DNA of 64,000 nt from an uncultured Paracoccaceae bacterium (GTDB lineage: Bacteria > Pseudomonadota > Alphaproteobacteria > Rhodobacterales > Rhodobacteraceae), in NCBI GenBank assembly GCA_951812615.1, contig CATOSU010000001.1, positions 1,116,001 to 1,180,000 on the forward strand. Reading direction: 5' to 3'. The notes below the pieces were generated by a model, which saw only the letters and a program-made list of their open reading frames with translations, searched no databases and had not been told where the DNA came from. Shown here in pieces: positions 54,430 to 62,798 of the stretch (positions are counted from its first letter, which is position 1; every line of letters begins with the position of its first letter). A program made the translations under genes and the position numbers.

Positions 54430-54524
54430 CACCGGGTCTGCCTTCTGAATCCGAAAGGGTTTGTTAACCAGTATCAATAAGACTTCGGTCATCAGGGATT
54501 GCAAGTCTGGAAAGGAGTCGGCGG

Positions 54525-55907
54525 ATGCAGGGAACGATCCTGATCCTCGACGGGGCCGCCACGAACCGCATCATGCTGAAAGTCAGGCTTTCGGCAGGGT
54601 ACTACCGGGTTGTTCAGTCAGAGCGGCTGGAAGGCACCGACCGCATCATCGCGCGCAGCCGGCCGGATTTGATTCTGGCCGGTGACAACCTGCCCGATGG
54701 CGGGATCGGCGACATCTGCGCGATGCGTGATGCCGCGGCGCCGGGCCTGCCGTTGCTGATCGTGACGCGCGAAAACGACGACGCGGCCCGGCGCACCAGC
54801 CTGCGCTGCGGGGCCGACGATGCGATGAGCCTGCCGCTGGACGACCTGCTGCTGCTGGCCCGGATCCGCCGTCTGATCCGCGAACGCAATCAGGCCGAGG
54901 ACCTGCGCCCGCGCGACGCGATGAGCCGGGTGCTGGGCCTGTCGGAGGCACCGGCCCCGTTCGAGCGCCCGGCGCATGTGGCAATCGTGGCGGCCAGCGA
55001 ACCGGCAGGCACGGCGCTGGGCCGTCAGTTGGGACCCGCGCTGCGGCATCGTCCCGAAGTGCTGACGCTGGATGCGCTGCACAACACACAGCCGCCGGGA
55101 TCGGGCCATGACGCGCTGTTGCTGGATTTGAGCGGCGCAGAGCGCGGGCCGGACCTGCAGCTGTTGTCCTCGTTGCGCAGCCGGTCGGCCACGCGGCACT
55201 GTGTCGTGATCGCCGTTACGCGGACCGCGACCGGGGCGGCCGAGGCGCTGGATCTGGGTGCGGATGACGTGGTGTCGGCGGATTGTCCGCCCGAGGAACT
55301 GCGCCTGCGGCTGGACCGGCATCTGGCCGTTCAGCGGCGGTCGACGCAGGCGCGCGAAACCCTGCAAAAGGGCCTGCGCGCGGCGGTGCGCGATCCGCTG
55401 ACCGGGCTCTATAACCGGCGCATCGCCCTGCCGCATCTGGCGCGCTGCGCCGGACTGGCCCAGCAGACCGGCCAGCCTTTCGCGGTGATGCTGGCCGATA
55501 TCGACCATTTCAAATCAGTCAATGACCGCTATGGCCATTCCGCCGGCGATGCCGTGATCGCGGAAACCGCGCAGCGGCTGTCCGCCGGGCTGGGGGCAGG
55601 CGACATGCTGGCCCGTGTCGGGGGCGAAGAATTCCTGATCGTGATGGAAGACACGGACGCCGGAGACGCCCGGCGCACAGCCCAGCAGCTGCGCGAAGCG
55701 ATCAATGGCCGGCCGTTCTCCGTCTGTGGCCCGGGGCATCCGATTTCCGTGACAATCAGCATCGGCGTGGTCGCAGTGACACCACCCGACGGGCTGATCC
55801 CCGAGGGCGGCATACCGCCCTCCCTGATCGACATGGCCGACAGGGCGCTTTACGCGGCGAAACACCGGGGCCGGGACCGGGTGTCGCTGGTCACCGCGGC
55901 GGCGTGA
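54525..55907 (+). CDS. pleD: PleD-type diguanylate cyclase with degenerate receiver domains
   Basis: The 460-residue protein has the REC-REC-GGDEF order and length of Caulobacter PleD. The catalytic signature GGEEF (366-370) is intact. The first receiver domain has Gly53 where PleD has the phosphorylated Asp53 (Asp54 is beside it), and its N-terminal acidic pair is reduced to one Asp. The inhibitory I-site, RxxD in PleD, reads GAGD (357-360). Activation by phosphorylation and product inhibition are therefore both in doubt. The gene is divergent from DUF3572. Confidence 0.88.
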   Translation: MQGTILILDGAATNRIMLKVRLSAGYYRVVQSERLEGTDRIIARSRPDLILAGDNLPDGGIGDICAMRDAAAPGLPLLIVTRENDDAARRTSLRCGADDAMSLPLDDLLLLARIRRLIRERNQAEDLRPRDAMSRVLGLSEAPAPFERPAHVAIVAASEPAGTALGRQLGPALRHRPEVLTLDALHNTQPPGSGHDALLLDLSGAERGPDLQLLSSLRSRSATRHCVVIAVTRTATGAAEALDLGADDVVSADCPPEELRLRLDRHLAVQRRSTQARETLQKGLRAAVRDPLTGLYNRRIALPHLARCAGLAQQTGQPFAVMLADIDHFKSVNDRYGHSAGDAVIAETAQRLSAGLGAGDMLARVGGEEFLIVMEDTDAGDARRTAQQLREAINGRPFSVCGPGHPISVTISIGVVAVTPPDGLIPEGGIPPSLIDMADRALYAAKHRGRDRVSLVTAAA

Positions 55908-55922
55908 GACACGGGCCGGGGG

Positions 55923-56420
55923 TCAGTCGCGCTTGGCCTTGAACCGCTTGCGTTTCTCGGCGCGGCGCTTTTCGGCCTCTTCCAGTGCGTCGGCATAGGC
56001 CTGCCGTTCATCCGCGGTCATCGCTGTGACCTTTTCCAGCCACGCCGATTGCAACGCCGCGGCCCAGGCCTGACGCCCGCTGCTTTGTGCCTCGATCAGG
56101 CCGGCAACCGCAGCCTGATCAAAAGGATCGCTGCGCAGGGCGGTAATCAGCCGTTCAGCGTCGGCCCGGTGATCGCGTCGCGATCCGAGCGTGTCCCGGG
56201 CGCGGCGGCTGATGTCCTTGCGGTCTTCGACCGGCAGGCCGCGGATCAGGGCACCACCGAAGGAATGTGGCGGCGGCGGCGGGCCACCCGGACCCAGCAC
56301 ACGGAAGCTGGCGCCGATGGCCAGCCCGACCACCGCCAGGTTCAGGGCCAGCGACACGCCCAGCAGAATGCGCATCCATGTCGGGCTGCGGCGCGGGTTC
56401 GATGTGGGTTCTGAGGTCAT
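55923..56420 (-). CDS. periplasmic heavy-metal-sensor-like protein (Metal_resist family)
   Basis: The 165-residue protein has one N-terminal membrane anchor (about 15-42), a Pro-rich linker (GPGGPPPPPHS) and a helical periplasmic domain rich in Arg and Glu. This plan matches CnrX/CpxP-like metal sensors of the Metal_resist family. It is last of four codirectional genes with an ECF sigma factor and a small membrane protein, comparable to cnrYXH. No Met- or His-rich metal site is obvious, so the ligand may not be a metal. Confidence 0.72.
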   Translation of the reverse strand: MTSEPTSNPRRSPTWMRILLGVSLALNLAVVGLAIGASFRVLGPGGPPPPPHSFGGALIRGLPVEDRKDISRRARDTLGSRRDHRADAERLITALRSDPFDQAAVAGLIEAQSSGRQAWAAALQSAWLEKVTAMTADERQAYADALEEAEKRRAEKRKRFKAKRD

Positions 56421-56423
56421 GGC

Positions 56424-56801
56424 CTAGCCTTCCTCGCTGTCAAAGAGCAAAGCCAGATCTTCGCCCTGGAACAGGTCGAAACTGCTTTGATCCTGAATGA
56501 GATATGACGCCGGATCCGGCAGGGCCGACGGTGGCGCGAAACCCAGCCAGACACCGGCGGCGCAGGCCGTGGCAAGCCCGCCCAGCCCGGCCCAGCCGCC
56601 CAGCGCATCCGACACCTGCCGGAACCAGCCGCCCGATGCCACCGCCGGCGGGGCGGCAACCGGACCGGCAAAGCCGGACTGGATGACCCCGGCATCGTGC
56701 AACACCCGGTCCCGAAGCGCGGATGTCGGGTGTGGCGCCTGTTTCCGGGCCGTGTCAAACAGCGCGTCAAGGTCGTCAAATTTTTCCATGTCATCAGCCA
56801 T
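56424..56801 (-). CDS. small membrane protein, putative anti-sigma factor
   Basis: From the ATG at 56801 (125 residues), which overlaps the sigma factor stop by 8 nt. A hydrophilic N-terminal domain (about 1-55) could contact sigma; one membrane segment follows (GGLATACAAGVWLGFA), then an acidic periplasmic tail. No known zinc or HTH motif is visible. Gene order and overlap are those of an anti-sigma factor; this is inference from context. Confidence 0.65.
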   Translation of the reverse strand: MADDMEKFDDLDALFDTARKQAPHPTSALRDRVLHDAGVIQSGFAGPVAAPPAVASGGWFRQVSDALGGWAGLGGLATACAAGVWLGFAPPSALPDPASYLIQDQSSFDLFQGEDLALLFDSEEG

Positions 56802-57372
56802 GTTCGTACCCCAGGTCATCTCGTCTGTGCGACAGGGCTGCTGCCAGCCCCCGCTTGCCGCGTGCGATCAGGCTTTCCACCGCCTCCACGCTGATCCCGA
56901 GGATCTCGGCGATCTCGGGATTGGTCAGTTCTTCCAGATGCCGCAAAACCACGGCCTGTCTTTGCCGGTCCGGCAGTTGCATCAGCGCCGCCTGCAGCGC
57001 GTCGGTCCGGGCCCGGGCCTGGATCTGTTCCGCGGCGGCCGGTGCCTCGTCCGCCGGTTCCGGCACGTCGTCCAGCCCCACCGTACCCGCACGGCGTTTG
57101 CGCTGCAGGTCGATGCACAGGTTCATCGTCACACGGTAGAGCCATGTGCTGACCTGTGCCTGCCCGGGCTGCCACTCGGGCGCGATACGCCACAGGCGCA
57201 GCATCGCCTCCTGTGCGACGTCTTCGGCCTCGGCCCGGTTGCCCAGAACCCGCGTCGCCACCGCAAGTGTCCGTGGCAGCATCCGGTCCGTCAGTTCGCG
57301 CGCGGCGTGCCTGTCGCCGCGCGCATATAGCATCAGCAGGGTTTCGTCCGGAGCGGACGCCTCTCCTGTCAT
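56794..57372 (-). CDS. ECF-type RNA polymerase sigma factor
   Basis: The protein is about 192 residues from the ATG at 57372 (a second ATG at 57396 is possible). Sigma-2 appears as NRAEAEDVAQEAMLRLWRIA and STWLYRVTMNLCIDLQRK, and sigma-4 as LPDRQRQAVVLRHLEELTNPEI, then ISVEAVESLIARGKRGL. It should direct RNA polymerase to a small regulon. It lies 60 bp after the EF-hand gene and overlaps the putative anti-sigma gene. An inverted repeat covers its start. Confidence 0.9.
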   Translation of the reverse strand: MTGEASAPDETLLMLYARGDRHAARELTDRMLPRTLAVATRVLGNRAEAEDVAQEAMLRLWRIAPEWQPGQAQVSTWLYRVTMNLCIDLQRKRRAGTVGLDDVPEPADEAPAAAEQIQARARTDALQAALMQLPDRQRQAVVLRHLEELTNPEIAEILGISVEAVESLIARGKRGLAAALSHRRDDLGYEHG

Positions 57373-57397
57373 GGCAGAGCTTCGCGGCTCTGCCATG
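57370..57397. repeat. 11-bp inverted repeat over the sigma factor start
   Basis: CATGGCAGAGC (57370-57380) and GCTCTGCCATG (57387-57397) flank TTCGCG. The arms contain both candidate ATG starts of the sigma gene. In the transcript the stem would hide the start region. Confidence 0.6.
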
Positions 57398-57432
57398 CGG
57401 TGTGCGGATATGTGCGATCCGCCGTCCACACC

Positions 57433-57876
57433 TCAGTTCTTGTGCTTCCGTTTCTTGCCATGCTGGCGCAGTTGGGCGAACTCTTCCTCGGTCAGCCCGC
57501 CGCTGTTGTCCGTGTCGGCGCGGTCGAACACGTCGTCGGGCATTTTCGGCATCTCGTCCTGCGACAGGGACCCGTCCTTGTTCGTGTCGAACCGTTCCAG
57601 CACGCGGTCGATGCGTTTTTCCGCCCGCTCCTGCGACTTGGCAAGCATTTCCTCGCGGCTGAGGATTCCGTCGCCGTCGGTGTCGCTGTCGGTAAACCTG
57701 CTGGCGTGACGGGCCTCCAGTTCGGCCTTGGAAACTTCGCCGTTGCCGTCGGTGTCGAGTTGCGAGAACGACATCTTGTGCCGTTTGCCGGGTCCGCGCT
57801 CATCAGCCGAAACCGAAATCGCCGTGACCGAAACCGCCGCCACAACGATACCTGCAATGAATAGTTTGGGGGTCAT
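57433..57876 (-). CDS. secreted EF-hand calcium-binding protein
   Basis: From the ATG at 57876, with AAGGA ten bases ahead, the protein is 147 residues: a signal peptide (about 1-24, ending SVSADE), then four EF-hand loops with the 12-residue pattern: DTDGNGEVSKAE, DTDGDGILSREE, DTNKDGSLSQDE and DTDNSGGLTEEE. All four hold the acidic ligands, so calcium binding is likely. A Lys/His-rich tail ends the protein. It is the first gene of the sigma factor operon and may be its periplasmic input or a target. Confidence 0.9.
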   Translation of the reverse strand: MTPKLFIAGIVVAAVSVTAISVSADERGPGKRHKMSFSQLDTDGNGEVSKAELEARHASRFTDSDTDGDGILSREEMLAKSQERAEKRIDRVLERFDTNKDGSLSQDEMPKMPDDVFDRADTDNSGGLTEEEFAQLRQHGKKRKHKN

Positions 57877-57893
57877 ATGCCTCATCCTTGTAA

Positions 57894-57921
57894 GAACCGA
57901 ACGGCCCCGTTTTGCCGTTCC
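57894..57921 (-). promoter_or_regulatory. candidate ECF promoter before the EF-hand gene
   Basis: On the reverse strand GGAAC (57921-57917) and CGGTTC (57899-57894) are 17 bp apart, close to the GGAAC-N16/17-CGT arrangement of ECF promoters. It is 18 bp upstream of the EF-hand start. A six-base inverted repeat (57899-57904 with 57915-57920) overlaps it. Autoregulation of the operon is a fair guess. Confidence 0.35.
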
Positions 57922-58068
57922 TAGTACACCAAACGCACAGCATTCCCCATTCCGTCGAAAAAAGACTCCATCCGACGGCGGGTCCGGTTTGCGACATCCC
58001 GACGCAAGGTCACAATACCTCCTTTTGTGGAGGTGGGCGCTCTACCAAATTGTAGGTGGGAGAGAAAA

Positions 58069-58530
58069 ATGACAAATCGAAATCAGCGCTTTGCGCCCGA
58101 TGGGGCGAAAGCCGACAATATTTGTGTGCCCGATGAACCGGACCGGCCCGTGCGGCCGGCCCTGTTGCGCGGCTGGCGCCGGAAATGCCCCAATTGCGGC
58201 ACCGGCCCGTTGTTCAAAGGTTACCTGAAGGTGGCCGACGCCTGCCCGGTCTGCCGCGAGGAACTGCGCCACCACCGGGCTGATGACGGGCCGGCCTATC
58301 TGACCATCCTGATCGTGGGGCACATCATGGCGCCGATGCTGCTGGTGACGTTCGAGATGTTCCGTCCGGACCCGCTGGTGCTGTTCACGTTCTTTGCAGT
58401 TGGCTGTGTGACCCTGTCGCTGTACCTTCTGCCGCGACTGAAGGGGGCGATCGTCGCCTACCAGTGGGCCAAGCAACTGCATGGGTTTTCGCAGGTGGCC
58501 AAGCCCGCCAGAATGATCGAGGGCCAATGA
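58069..58530 (+). CDS. DUF983 membrane protein with zinc-ribbon
   Basis: The ATG at 58069 follows a GGGAGA site and gives 153 residues. A four-Cys zinc ribbon reads CPNCGTGPLFKGYL then CPVCREE, followed by two membrane segments (LTILIVGHIMAPMLLVTF, LFTFFAVGCVTLSLYLLP). DUF983 proteins are of unknown function. It overlaps the Nudix gene by 4 nt. Confidence 0.87.
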   Translation: MTNRNQRFAPDGAKADNICVPDEPDRPVRPALLRGWRRKCPNCGTGPLFKGYLKVADACPVCREELRHHRADDGPAYLTILIVGHIMAPMLLVTFEMFRPDPLVLFTFFAVGCVTLSLYLLPRLKGAIVAYQWAKQLHGFSQVAKPARMIEGQ

Positions 58531-59230
58531 CCGCCGACAAATCCGCCATCCGCAACGCTGCAACGGTAATCGTCCTGCGGGAACGGTACACTGCGCCGGC
58601 GATATTGATGGGTCAGCGCGGCGCCAAGGCCGCGTTTATGCCGAACAAGTTCGTGTTTCCCGGCGGAGCGGTGGATGCGCAGGATGCGGTCGTTCCGCTG
58701 GCGGCACCGGTACCCGATCTGTGTCATGCGCGGCTGGCCGATGATGCGCCGGACGGGATGCAGACGGCGCTGGCGGCGGCGGCAATCCGGGAGCTGTGGG
58801 AAGAAACCGGGCTGCTGCTTGGCCAGCGGGGGGACTGGCACGGAGACGTGCCCGACACGTGGCAGAGCTTTGCCGATACCGGCCATCTGCCGACGGCGGA
58901 CGGGCTGCAATTCGTTTTTCGGGCGCTGACCCCGCCGGGCCGGCCCCGCCGGTTCGATGCGCGGTTTTTCCTTGTGGATGCCGATGACATCCGCAACGAC
59001 CCCGATGATTTCTCCGGCGCGTCGGACGAGTTGAGCCATTTGCAGTGGATCCCGCTGAGGGATGCGCGAAAGTTCGACCTGCCGTTTATTACCGAGGTCG
59101 TGCTGGCGGAAATCGAGGCGCGCGTATCGTATCGGACCGCACCCCGCCCGACAGCGTGCCGTATTTCAAGAACAATGATGAGGCCAGCCTGTTTTTGCGT
59201 CTGCGCGGCTATCCGATGCCGGACAACTGA
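58527..59230 (+). pseudogene. Nudix hydrolase broken near its 3' end by a frame slip
   Basis: From the ATG at 58527 the protein shows PNKFVFPGGAVDA and the core Nudix helix AAIRELWEETGLLL; the first half of the canonical box is loosely kept. After EIEARVS the frame goes wrong, while another frame continues as SDRTPPDSVPYFKNND to a stop at 59230, right before the convergent DMT gene. A missing base at 59130/59131 (TT read as T) or a 5-base duplication (TATCG twice at 59125-59134) explains it. Most of the enzyme is intact, so it may still work with an altered tail. Confidence 0.8.
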
Positions 59231-59233
59231 TCG

Positions 59234-60136
59234 TCAGATCGCAAGCACCAGCAGGATGATCGACAGACCCAGCAGCGCCATCCCGGCAAGTTCGCGCATC
59301 GACACTTTTTCCCGAAAAAACAGCACTGAGGCCATGAGCGACAGGAACAATTCAACCTGTCCCAGCGCCTTGACATAAGCCGCGTTTTGCAGCGTGAAGG
59401 CCAGAAACCAGCAGAAAGATCCGCCCATGCTGGTCAGCCCGACAAATATCGCGGTGCGGCGTGCGTCCCAGACCGCGCGCAGTTCGGCCCGGTCGCGCCA
59501 CAGCAGCCATGCGGCCATGCCCAGCATCTGCATCGAGGTGACAATTGCCAGCGTAACGCCGGCACGCAGCACCGGTTCCAGATCGCCCAGCTGCAGCGAG
59601 GCGCCACGATACCCGACTGCGGAAAAGGCAAACAGCACACCGGAGGTCAGCCCGATCACAGAGGCGCGGTTGGTCAGATGTTTCCACCATGGACCTTCGG
59701 TTTCGGGTGACTTTGACAGGACCAGAACCGCAATAAGCCCGATCAGGATGGCCGCCAGCCCGGCCCGGCTGATGTAATCGCCCAGCACGATGACACCGAC
59801 GATCGCGGTCTGGATCACCTCGGTCTTCTTGAACGTGATGCCGACGGCGAAATTGCGCTGTTTGAACATCAACACGACGCAGATCGTCGCCAGTATCTGA
59901 GACAGGCCGCCGACTACAGCGTAGGTCCAGAACAGCGGGCTGAGCGCAGGCAGGCTGCGGCCGGATACCAAAAGGTAGACGGCAAGGATCGCGACGACGA
60001 TGGGTGCCGAATAGGCAAACCGCGAAAACGTCGCCCCCGCCGCGCTGAGCCGCACCTCGCTGAGCGATTTCTGCAGCATGAAACGGACGGTCTGAAAGCT
60101 CGCCGCGGCGACAGTGACAGGGATCCAGAGAGCCAT
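59234..60136 (-). CDS. DMT-family (EamA) transporter
   Basis: The 300-residue protein has ten membrane segments in two EamA repeats (ending FLSLMASVLFFREKVSMREL, then a last helix LLGLSIILLVLAI). It is a drug/metabolite-type exporter; substrate unknown. It ends 4 bp from the end of the convergent Nudix gene and follows the desaturase gene on its own strand by 20 bp. Confidence 0.87.
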   Translation of the reverse strand: MALWIPVTVAAASFQTVRFMLQKSLSEVRLSAAGATFSRFAYSAPIVVAILAVYLLVSGRSLPALSPLFWTYAVVGGLSQILATICVVLMFKQRNFAVGITFKKTEVIQTAIVGVIVLGDYISRAGLAAILIGLIAVLVLSKSPETEGPWWKHLTNRASVIGLTSGVLFAFSAVGYRGASLQLGDLEPVLRAGVTLAIVTSMQMLGMAAWLLWRDRAELRAVWDARRTAIFVGLTSMGGSFCWFLAFTLQNAAYVKALGQVELFLSLMASVLFFREKVSMRELAGMALLGLSIILLVLAI

Positions 60137-60156
60137 AAGGCCCTATTGACCGGAAA

Positions 60157-61071
60157 TCAGCTGTTTGGCCAGAGCGGATGCGGCACCGGATCCTTCGCCC
60201 TGAAGAAATAGCGGCGGAAGATTTCGCCGTAGGACCGGTAGACATACGCCTCGTTCACGCGCTGATACCGGTCGCGCGCCGCGCGGTAGATGCCGGGCAA
60301 CTGGTACCAGGCCGCGCGCGGGTTCATGTGATGCACGACATGCAGGTTGTTGTTCAGGAACATGAAGGCCAGCGGACCGCGGTCTTCGATGATCACGGTG
60401 CGGGCACGGGTTTTCTCGTGCGCCCGGTGTTCAAGGAAGGTCCGGATCTTGAGGATCGACAGGCCGATATAGGCCGAGATCAGGTAGGCCCAGACCGGCA
60501 TCGGTGACGCGATGACCGCCCAAAGCACGATGGCGGCGCCGGCCGCGTGCAGCGCCCATGCCAGCCAGATCGCGCGGTCGCCGGCGCGGGCGTCGCGCCA
60601 TTCGTCGCGCAGGAACACGATCTGCCCGATGGCCGCGCCAACGGTTATGCGTCCCAGCAGCGTGTTGTTGAACCGCAGCAGGGCGCGCAGCCATCCGGAC
60701 ATGTCCGCCCACACCACCGGGTCCACGAAATTGGTTTCCGGGTCGTCGTAGGGGTCTGTCAGGTTGCTGTCGCGGTGATGCGCCAGATGCAGGTCGCGAA
60801 ACCGGTTGTAGGGGATCATCAGGTTCAGCGGCAGAAACATGGTCATTTCGTTCAGCCGGCGCGACGCGAAAGGATGGCCATGCAGAACCTCATGCGTCAG
60901 CGATGCATGAAACGCGACCAGCATGCCGGTGACGATGACCGAGAGCACAAGCGACAGGGGCGTCAGCCAGAACAGAGCCATCAGCCAGAGAATGTAGCAG
61001 GCCACGATCAGCCCCGCGGTCACCCATTCGGTTTCCCGCAACTCCGACTTTTCCCATGTGCTGGTGGTCAT
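60157..61071 (-). CDS. fatty acid desaturase
   Basis: The 304-residue protein has three His boxes of membrane di-iron desaturases: HEVLHGH near 60, HLAHH near 94 and HVVHH near 245, with four membrane segments between. It introduces a double bond into an acyl chain with molecular oxygen. It is divergent from an HTH regulator gene 104 bp away, which probably controls it. Substrate (lipid-bound or acyl-CoA) is not clear. Confidence 0.88.
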   Translation of the reverse strand: MTTSTWEKSELRETEWVTAGLIVACYILWLMALFWLTPLSLVLSVIVTGMLVAFHASLTHEVLHGHPFASRRLNEMTMFLPLNLMIPYNRFRDLHLAHHRDSNLTDPYDDPETNFVDPVVWADMSGWLRALLRFNNTLLGRITVGAAIGQIVFLRDEWRDARAGDRAIWLAWALHAAGAAIVLWAVIASPMPVWAYLISAYIGLSILKIRTFLEHRAHEKTRARTVIIEDRGPLAFMFLNNNLHVVHHMNPRAAWYQLPGIYRAARDRYQRVNEAYVYRSYGEIFRRYFFRAKDPVPHPLWPNS

Positions 61072-61143
61072 TCCCGTCCCGAATTCTGTAGCCCCGATCC
61101 CTAGATCATCATCACGGGTTTGTTACCATTCCTGTTCTGGTAA

Positions 61144-61161
61144 ACATTTGTCTGCAAATGT
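61144..61161. promoter_or_regulatory. palindrome in the desaturase/regulator intergenic region
   Basis: ACATTTG (61144-61150) and CAAATGT (61155-61161) are inverted copies around TCTG, 14 bp before the regulator start. A looser repeat (TGTTACCA, then TGGTAAACA) lies just upstream near 61121-61146. They are likely operator sites for the HTH regulator. Confidence 0.45.
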
Positions 61162-61175
61162 GATAAAAATCACCA

Positions 61176-62036
61176 ATGCAGACTCAAATGGACAAACGTG
61201 TGCGAGCAGCACAGTTTCGCACCCGCATGCAACGGGCGTTGCGCGACAGCGAAATGACGCAGAGCGGGTTGGCGCGCGAAATTGGCGTCGACCGGTCGAC
61301 GATTTCGCAACTGCTTGCCGATGACGGGGCGCGGCTGCCTAACGCGCAGGTGGTCGGCGCCTGTGCAACGGCGCTGGGGGTTTCGGCAGACTGGCTGTTG
61401 TCGCTCTCGGACCGGCCCGAGAGCGCGGCAGACCTGATGTCCAACAGCCTGAGCCTGACCAAGGCGCCGCGGGCGCTGGTGGATGAACGGATCTTCGAGT
61501 GGCACAAGGAAGCCGCAGGCTACAAGATCCGCCACGTTCCCGCCGCGCTGCCCGACATGCTGAAAACCCGAACTTTGCTGGAATGGGAGTATTCCCCGCA
61601 TCTGGGCCGGACAACCGATCAGGCCATCGGAGCGTCCGAAGACCGGCTGCAATGGATGCGGGGCACGCAGTCAGATTATGAAATCGCGCTTCCTCTGTAT
61701 GAAATGCACAGCTTTGCGCAGGGTGTCGGCTATTATCAGGGGCTGCCGCTGGAGATCCGGCTGGAACAGATTGACCGGCTGTTGCAGCTGACCGATCAGC
61801 TCTATCCGCGGCTGCGGCTGTATCTCTACGACGCGCGCCGCGTCTATTCCGCCCCGATCACCATTTTCGGTCCGCTGTTATGCGTGGTCTATGCCGGGTC
61901 GTATTACGTCGCGTTCCGTGACCGGGACCGGGTGGAGACCTTCACCGGACATTTCGACAATCTGGTGCGCGAATCCGAGCTGACGGCCCGGCATGTGCCC
62001 GCGCATCTGCATTCCCTGCGCGCAGGTCTTGCCTGA
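61176..62036 (+). CDS. XRE-family HTH transcriptional regulator
   Basis: The 286-residue protein has an N-terminal HTH (TQSGLAREIGVDRSTISQLLADD, near 28-50) and a longer C-terminal domain of unknown ligand with many aromatic residues. Length and plan resemble two-domain XRE regulators. It is divergent from the fatty acid desaturase; the shared promoter region contains palindromes, so it likely controls the desaturase and itself. Confidence 0.87.
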   Translation: MQTQMDKRVRAAQFRTRMQRALRDSEMTQSGLAREIGVDRSTISQLLADDGARLPNAQVVGACATALGVSADWLLSLSDRPESAADLMSNSLSLTKAPRALVDERIFEWHKEAAGYKIRHVPAALPDMLKTRTLLEWEYSPHLGRTTDQAIGASEDRLQWMRGTQSDYEIALPLYEMHSFAQGVGYYQGLPLEIRLEQIDRLLQLTDQLYPRLRLYLYDARRVYSAPITIFGPLLCVVYAGSYYVAFRDRDRVETFTGHFDNLVRESELTARHVPAHLHSLRAGLA

Positions 62037-62039
62037 AGC

Positions 62040-62798
62040 TCAGATCTTGGGGTCCGGATTGACCGTGTGGCCGTCCACCGCGATGACCTGACCGGAAACC
62101 AGACGCGCCGCGTCCGAGGCCAGAAATACCGCCATCGCGGCAATGTCGCGGGCCTCGACAAAGCGCCCCATCGATGTGCCGGACGCATAACCGGCATAGA
62201 CTTCGTCGCGCGACATGTCCCTGGCCGCGGCCTCGCGCGCCAGAACGCCCTCCATCCGCGGGCCTTCAACGGCGCCGGGGCAGATTGCATTGGCGCGGAT
62301 CCCGAACGGGCCCAGCTCCATCGCCAGGGTCTTCATCAGCCCGATCACCGCCCATTTTGCCGCGGCATAGGGCGCGCGGAAGGGGTAACCATGCTGACCG
62401 GCGGTCGAGGAGGTGACGAGGATCGCCCCGGATTTCTGCGCCTTCATCATCGGGACAGCATGTTTCGCAGCCAGAAAGGCGCCTTCGAGATTGACCGCCA
62501 GACAGTCGCGCCAGCCTTGCAGGTCAACGTCCTCGATCGCGGCGGTGGGTCCTGCCACGCCGGCATTCGCGCACAGTGTGTCCAGCCCGCCCCAGCGGTC
62601 CCGGATCTCTGCAAACAGTGCGGCAACGGCGGCCTCGTCGGTGACATCGAGCCGGGTCCGCTGCCAGCCGGACGGGCAGTCGGCCAGCGCGGCCGCATCC
62701 ATATCCGCGACCCAGACCTGCGCGCCGGATGCGTCAAAGCCTTCGGCCATTGCGCGTCCGATGCCGGAGGCCCCGGCGGTGATCAGAACCCGGGTCAT
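62040..62798 (-). CDS. SDR-family oxidoreductase
   Basis: The 252-residue short-chain dehydrogenase has the NAD(P) motif TAGASGIG near 7-14, the NAG block (CANAGVAG), the catalytic Ser in LVTSSTAG and the YxxxK pair in YAAAKWAV. It overlaps the carnitine dehydrogenase fusion by 4 nt, so the two are made together. It could act on a hydroxy acid of the carnitine route, but family membership alone does not say. Confidence 0.88.
   Translation of the reverse strand: MTRVLITAGASGIGRAMAEGFDASGAQVWVADMDAAALADCPSGWQRTRLDVTDEAAVAALFAEIRDRWGGLDTLCANAGVAGPTAAIEDVDLQGWRDCLAVNLEGAFLAAKHAVPMMKAQKSGAILVTSSTAGQHGYPFRAPYAAAKWAVIGLMKTLAMELGPFGIRANAICPGAVEGPRMEGVLAREAAARDMSRDEVYAGYASGTSMGRFVEARDIAAMAVFLASDAARLVSGQVIAVDGHTVNPDPKI

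Noticed and set aside
54460-54480. TTAACC resembling a CtrA half site before pleD
   Set aside because: The second half at the right spacing is missing, so a CtrA site cannot be claimed.
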